Assembly (NCBI GenBank): GCA_025964325.1
Contig: JAOPZA010000213.1
Location: forward strand, 1 to 33,917
From: Conexibacter sp.
Lineage (GTDB): Bacteria; Actinomycetota; Thermoleophilia; Solirubrobacterales; Solirubrobacteraceae
Reading direction: 5' to 3'
Length of the DNA stretch: 33,917 nucleotides
Made by a program: the position numbers and the translations under genes. Shown in pieces: positions 30,870-33,917 of the stretch (positions are counted from its first letter, which is position 1; each line of letters begins with the position of its first letter). The notes below the pieces were generated by a model that ran no database searches, was not told the DNA's origin, and saw only the letters and a program-made list of their open reading frames with translations.

Positions 30870-32135
30870 ATGGGGCTCAAGGAGATCCCCCTGCTGTTCG
30901 TGCTCGCCGGCCTCGTGCTCTACGTCACGCTCGCGGGCGCCGACTTCGGCGCCGGCTTCTGGCAGCTCGTCGCCGGCAGAGGCGAGCGCGGCGAGCGGAT
31001 CCGCGAGCACGCGCACGATGCGATGGCGCCGGTGTGGGAGGCGAACCACGTCTGGCTGATCTTCGTGCTGACGGTCTTCTGGACCGGCTACCCGACCGCG
31101 TTCGGCTCGATCGCCTCGACGCTCGCGGTGCCGCTCTTCATCGCGGCGATCGGGATCATCTTCCGCGGCGCCGCCTATGCGCTGCGGGCCGGCACGACCT
31201 CGCTGCGCGAGCAGTCCGCCGTCGACACCGCCTTCTCGATCTCGTCGGTGCTGACGCCGTTCGCGCTCGGCACCGTGATCGGCGCGATCGCCGACGAGCG
31301 CGTGCCGGTCGGCAACGCCGCCGGCGACATGTTCAGCAGCTGGCTGAATCTGACGGCGGTCACGATCGGCGTGCTGGCGGTCGTGATCTCGGCCTACCTC
31401 GCAGCCGTCTACCTCGCCGCCGACGCGGTCCGCGCCGGCGACGCGGAGCTCGAGCAGGCGTTCCGCCGGCGCGCGCTCGGCACCGGCGTCGTCGCGGGCG
31501 CGCTGGCCGTCGTCGGGCTCGTCGTGCTGCACCACGAGACCCACCACCTCTATCACGAGCTGGTCGCCGGCCGGGGGCTGCCCGCGCTGATCGTCTCGGT
31601 GCTGGCGGGGCTCGCCACGCTCGTGCTCGTGGTCGTGCGGCGCTACGAGCTGTCGCGCTACACGGCGGCGCTCGCGGTCGCGGCGATCGTCGCCGGCTGG
31701 GCGCTCGCGCAGGAGCCCGTGCTGCTGCCCGGGCTGACCGTCTCGCAGGCGGCGGCGCCCCACGACACGCTCGTCGCGATCGTCGTCGCCGTCGTCGGCG
31801 GCGGCCTGATCCTGTTCCCGTCGCTCGCGCTGCTGTTCTCGCTCACGCTGCGGGGCCACATCGGCTACATCGGCGGCGGCCCCGCGTCGGCGGAGCAGCT
31901 GCCGGACGGCGGCCCGACGTCAGGCGGCGTGCGCGGCGTGGTCGCGCGCTCCTCGACCGGCCTGCTCGTGCGCGCCGCGGGCGCCTGCCTCGTCGGCGCG
32001 CTCGGCTTCCTGACCGCGGCCGACGCCGGCTGGGCGCACGTGATCGGCGTGCTCTCGCTCGTCGGCTTCATCGTGCTCGGCGTCTGCGCGGCGCTGCCGC
32101 TGGCGCTCCAGGAGGACTCGGCGGCGGGCGATTGA
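30870..32135 (+). CDS. cydB: Cytochrome bd ubiquinol oxidase subunit II
   Basis: Partner of CydA in the bd oxidase. 421 residues, longer than many CydB. LKEIPLLFVLAGLVLYVTLA, GADFGAGFWQLV, WEANHVWLIFVLTVFWTGYP (the family's WEANHVWL), FRGAAYALR and AFSISSVLTPFALGTVIGAIA match. The second half adds several membrane helices and a Gly/Pro-rich hydrophilic loop (GHIGYIGGGPASAEQLPDGG) before a final pair of helices. It ends nine bases from a convergent hairpin. Same operon as cydA. Confidence 0.94.
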   Translation: MGLKEIPLLFVLAGLVLYVTLAGADFGAGFWQLVAGRGERGERIREHAHDAMAPVWEANHVWLIFVLTVFWTGYPTAFGSIASTLAVPLFIAAIGIIFRGAAYALRAGTTSLREQSAVDTAFSISSVLTPFALGTVIGAIADERVPVGNAAGDMFSSWLNLTAVTIGVLAVVISAYLAAVYLAADAVRAGDAELEQAFRRRALGTGVVAGALAVVGLVVLHHETHHLYHELVAGRGLPALIVSVLAGLATLVLVVVRRYELSRYTAALAVAAIVAGWALAQEPVLLPGLTVSQAAAPHDTLVAIVVAVVGGGLILFPSLALLFSLTLRGHIGYIGGGPASAEQLPDGGPTSGGVRGVVARSSTGLLVRAAGACLVGALGFLTAADAGWAHVIGVLSLVGFIVLGVCAALPLALQEDSAAGD

Positions 32136-32143
32136 GCGGGCGT

Positions 32144-32171
32144 TGAGCGCTCAGAGCGAGACGAGCGCTCA
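32144..32171. terminator. Convergent hairpin between cydB and fmt
   Basis: TGAGCGCTC (32144-32152) and GAGCGCTCA (32163-32171), nine perfect pairs around a 10-nt loop. It begins nine bases after the cydB stop and includes the fmt stop codon, so it could end transcription from both sides. No T-run. Confidence 0.5.
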
Positions 32172-33086
32172 GCGCGAGGCTTCGCCGAGGCCTCGCCCGC
32201 GCAGGAACGCGGCGCCGTCCATCGGGCGGCCGCCGGGCGGCTGGACCTGCGTCAGCTCGAGCGTCCCGTCGGCGGTGCCGAGCAGCAGCCGGCCGCCGTC
32301 CTGCGCGAATGCGCCGGCGGCGGGCGTCGCGGCGGGGTCCTCCGCCGGCACGACGCGCGCCGCTCCCACGCCGAGCAGCGTCCCGTCGGGCAGCGGCAGC
32401 AGCGCGCCGATGTGCGGCGTGAGCGCGCGGACGGCGCGCTCGAGCTCGGCGGCGCCGTGCCGCAGCGGATCGAGCCGGCGATCCTCGGGCCCGATCTTCT
32501 CGGCGTAGGTGACGCCGTCCTCGACCTGCTCGACGAACGCCGGCCGCTCGTCGAGCGCGCGCACGAGCAGGTCGCCGCCGACCCGCTGGAGTCGGGCGGC
32601 GAGCGAGCCGTAGGTGTCGCCGGGGGCGATCGGCTCGCGCGCGAGCAGCGCGACGGGGCCGGAGTCGAGCCCGGCCGTCAGGCGCATGATCGCGACGCCG
32701 GTCTCCGCGTCGCCGGCCATGATCGCCCGCTCGAGCGGCGCGGCCCCGCGCCAGCGCGGCAGCAGCGAGGGATGCACGTTGAGCAGCTCGTGCTCGGACA
32801 GCAGCGGCTCCTTGATCAACGCGCCGAAGGCGCAGACGATCACGGCGTCGGGCCGGGCGGCCGCGATCCGGGAGCGCGCCGCCTCCGCGTTGACGTCGTC
32901 GGGCTGGTCGAGGTCGATCCCGAGCGCGACCGCGGCCTCCGCCACCGGCGGCGGCTGGAGCGTCCGCCCGCGTCCGCGACGACGGTCCGGGCGGGTGACG
33001 ACGAGCTGGGGGCGGTGCTCGCTCTCGGCCAGCCGCTCCAGGACGGCGGCGGCGAAGGTCGAGGTGCCGAGGTAGACGGTGCGCAC
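32169..33086 (-). CDS. fmt: Methionyl-tRNA formyltransferase
   Basis: Formylates initiator Met-tRNA using 10-formyl-tetrahydrofolate. 305 residues. MRTVYLGTSTFAAAVLERL, PDRRRGRGR, VNVHPSLLPRWRGAAPLERA-type core (seen as LLNVHPSLLPRWRGAAPLER) with the catalytic His/Asn region, AETGVAIMRLTAGLDSGPV, then the C-terminal tRNA-binding domain (about 205-305: YAEKIGPEDRRLD; MDGAAFLRGRGLGEA). Start is GTG at 33086, 19 nt after def in the same direction. Usual def-fmt pair. Confidence 0.96.
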   Translation of the reverse strand: MRTVYLGTSTFAAAVLERLAESEHRPQLVVTRPDRRRGRGRTLQPPPVAEAAVALGIDLDQPDDVNAEAARSRIAAARPDAVIVCAFGALIKEPLLSEHELLNVHPSLLPRWRGAAPLERAIMAGDAETGVAIMRLTAGLDSGPVALLAREPIAPGDTYGSLAARLQRVGGDLLVRALDERPAFVEQVEDGVTYAEKIGPEDRRLDPLRHGAAELERAVRALTPHIGALLPLPDGTLLGVGAARVVPAEDPAATPAAGAFAQDGGRLLLGTADGTLELTQVQPPGGRPMDGAAFLRGRGLGEASR

Positions 33087-33105
33087 GGAGACGAGCGGGC
33101 CGCGC

Positions 33106-33699
33106 CTAGGACGCGCGCTCGGGCTCCCGCTCCGCTTCGCGCATCGCCCGCATCGCCTGCTTGCGCTGGTCGCGCGAGGTGCGCTCGAGGATCAGGACGC
33201 CGTCGAGATGGTCCATCTCGTGCTGGATCACGCGCGCCTCGAGGCCGCTCGCCTCGATCACGAGCGGCTCGCCGTGCTCGTCCTGCGCGCGGACGCGCAC
33301 GTGCACGGGGCGCTCGACCTCGACGAGCACGCGCGGCAGGCTGAGGCAGCCCTCCTCGGCCGTCTCGAGCTCGTCGCCCGACCACTCGATCACGGGGTTG
33401 ACGAGCGCGTTGACGGGCGAGTCCTGCTCGACGCGGTAGACGAGCAGGCGCTGGAGGTTGCCGACCTGGGTCGCAGCCAGGCCGATCCCGAGCGCGTCCT
33501 CCATCAGGTGGCCCATCCGCACGACCTCGTCGCGCAGCGCGTCGTCGAAGCGCTCGACCGGCAGCGCCCTCGTCTTCAGCACCGGATCGGGGAACTGGCG
33601 CACCTGGCGCAGCGCGGCGTTGCGGCGCGCGGCGACCTCGGGGTCGAGCGACGCACGCTCCCGCTCCTCTTCGACCCGCTCTTGAAGCTCTTCCGACAT
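33106..33699 (-). CDS. def: Peptide deformylase
   Basis: Removes the formyl group from nascent proteins. 197 residues. All three metal motifs intact: GIGLAATQVG (motif I), EEGCLSLPRV (motif II, metal Cys) and QHEMDHLDGVLILERT (motif III, HExxH). An N-terminal ~25-residue acidic/basic helix (EELQERVEEERERAS) precedes the usual core RQFPDPVLKTRA. A TATCCT box lies 9 nt before the ATG. Followed by fmt. Confidence 0.97.
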   Translation of the reverse strand: MSEELQERVEEERERASLDPEVAARRNAALRQVRQFPDPVLKTRALPVERFDDALRDEVVRMGHLMEDALGIGLAATQVGNLQRLLVYRVEQDSPVNALVNPVIEWSGDELETAEEGCLSLPRVLVEVERPVHVRVRAQDEHGEPLVIEASGLEARVIQHEMDHLDGVLILERTSRDQRKQAMRAMREAEREPERAS

Positions 33700-33708
33700 A
33701 CCGGAGGG

Positions 33709-33714
33709 AGGATA
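33709..33714 (-). promoter_or_regulatory. Candidate -10 box upstream of def
   Basis: Minus-strand TATCCT, 9 nt before the def ATG. Fits TANNNT; no -35 seen. Would serve def-fmt with a very short leader. Confidence 0.4.
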
Positions 33715-33750
33715 GACGGCGTTCCGGAGCGCCCGTCGGGCGGGCGGGGC

Positions 33751-33917
33751 TCACCGCGACCCGAGCACCTCGGCCAGTTGCGCGCGTCGGCGCACGCTGA
33801 GCTTGCGGAAGGACTGACTCAGGTGGTACTCGACCGTCTTGGGGCTGATGTAGAGCTCGCCGGCGATCTCGCGGTTGGTCCGTCCCTCGGCGGCGAGCAG
33901 CGCGACCCGGCGCTCGC
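33751..33917 (-). CDS. LuxR-type regulator, C-terminal HTH only (cut by window edge)
   Basis: About 55 codons of a LuxR/GerE-type DNA-binding domain at the C-terminus of a protein whose start is outside the window. It reads ERRVALLAAEGRTNREIAGE, then LYISPKTVEYHLSQSFRKLS, the standard recognition helices, ending RRRAQLAEVLGSR. The sensor or ATPase domain is unseen, so its signal is unknown. It lies upstream of def in the same direction with a 51-nt gap. Confidence 0.85.
   Translation of the reverse strand, partial: ERRVALLAAEGRTNREIAGELYISPKTVEYHLSQSFRKLSVRRRAQLAEVLGSR

Overview
This is a very GC-rich chromosomal window carrying core bacterial genes and two small accessory insertions. Gene content and order point to an actinobacterium (Actinomycetota). 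A SepIVA-type DivIVA protein lies beside coaD, and smc-rnc-acpP-plsX-rpmF-DUF177, rpmB-DAK2-recG-rsmD-coaD and fmt-rsmB-rpe-ribD-ribE-ribBA-ribH form runs that, as I recall, resemble two separate mycobacterial clusters. Extreme GC, many GTG/TTG starts and the lineage-flavoured unknown genes make a deep branch such as Thermoleophilia (Solirubrobacterales/Conexibacter-like) plausible. That placement is inference. I see no rRNA, tRNA, CRISPR array or intact insertion sequence.

Layout from left to right. 1-4248, all minus: smc (C-terminus cut by the window edge), rnc, acpP, plsX, rpmF and a DUF177/YceD protein, i.e. chromosome segregation, RNA processing and fatty acid/phospholipid initiation. 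4299-9093, minus: an acyl-CoA ligase, an unknown 314-residue protein, a long palindromic intergenic element, a membrane protein with a RodZ-like C-terminal domain, and rmuC. 9179-14789, minus: sepIVA-like, coaD, rsmD, recG, a FakA/DAK2 protein and rpmB. 14871-18417, minus: the riboflavin operon ribD-(His-rich mini-ORF)-ribE-ribBA-ribH, followed by tandem perfect hairpins. 18537-26511: a cell-surface cassette, with a GT39/ArnT-like membrane glycosyltransferase (minus), a polyprenyl-phosphate type GT2, a methyltransferase and a flippase (plus, overlapping), then a 423-bp non-coding stretch with a second large palindrome, then a membrane-fused GMC oxidoreductase (minus). 26839-33917: rpe, a zinc-ribbon protein, rsmB, then cydAB on the plus strand, then fmt, def and the end of a LuxR-type regulator on minus.

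How the genes work together. The housekeeping part covers phospholipid initiation (ACP, PlsX, FakA-like kinase, acyl-CoA ligase), CoA synthesis (CoaD), riboflavin synthesis (all four polypeptides), ribosome maturation (L28, L32, RsmB, RsmD, RNase III), N-formyl-methionine handling (Fmt, Def) and recombination/segregation (RecG, RmuC, SMC). The inserted cassettes look like (i) a lipid-linked sugar pathway, in which GT2 makes a polyprenyl-P-sugar, the flippase moves a lipid-linked glycan and the GT39 enzyme transfers sugar outside, and (ii) a cytochrome bd oxidase that splits the def-fmt-rsmB run.

Most interesting non-gene signals: two long imperfect palindromes (7010-7198 and 23518-23784); a family of short perfect hairpins sharing a CGGCTG(G)CGCCG core, one copy lying in frame inside the GMC gene; a His-rich mini-ORF coupled between ribD and ribE; an RNase III lacking two of its four metal-binding acids; and a recurring TANNNT box 6-10 nt before start codons, which suggests leaderless transcripts.
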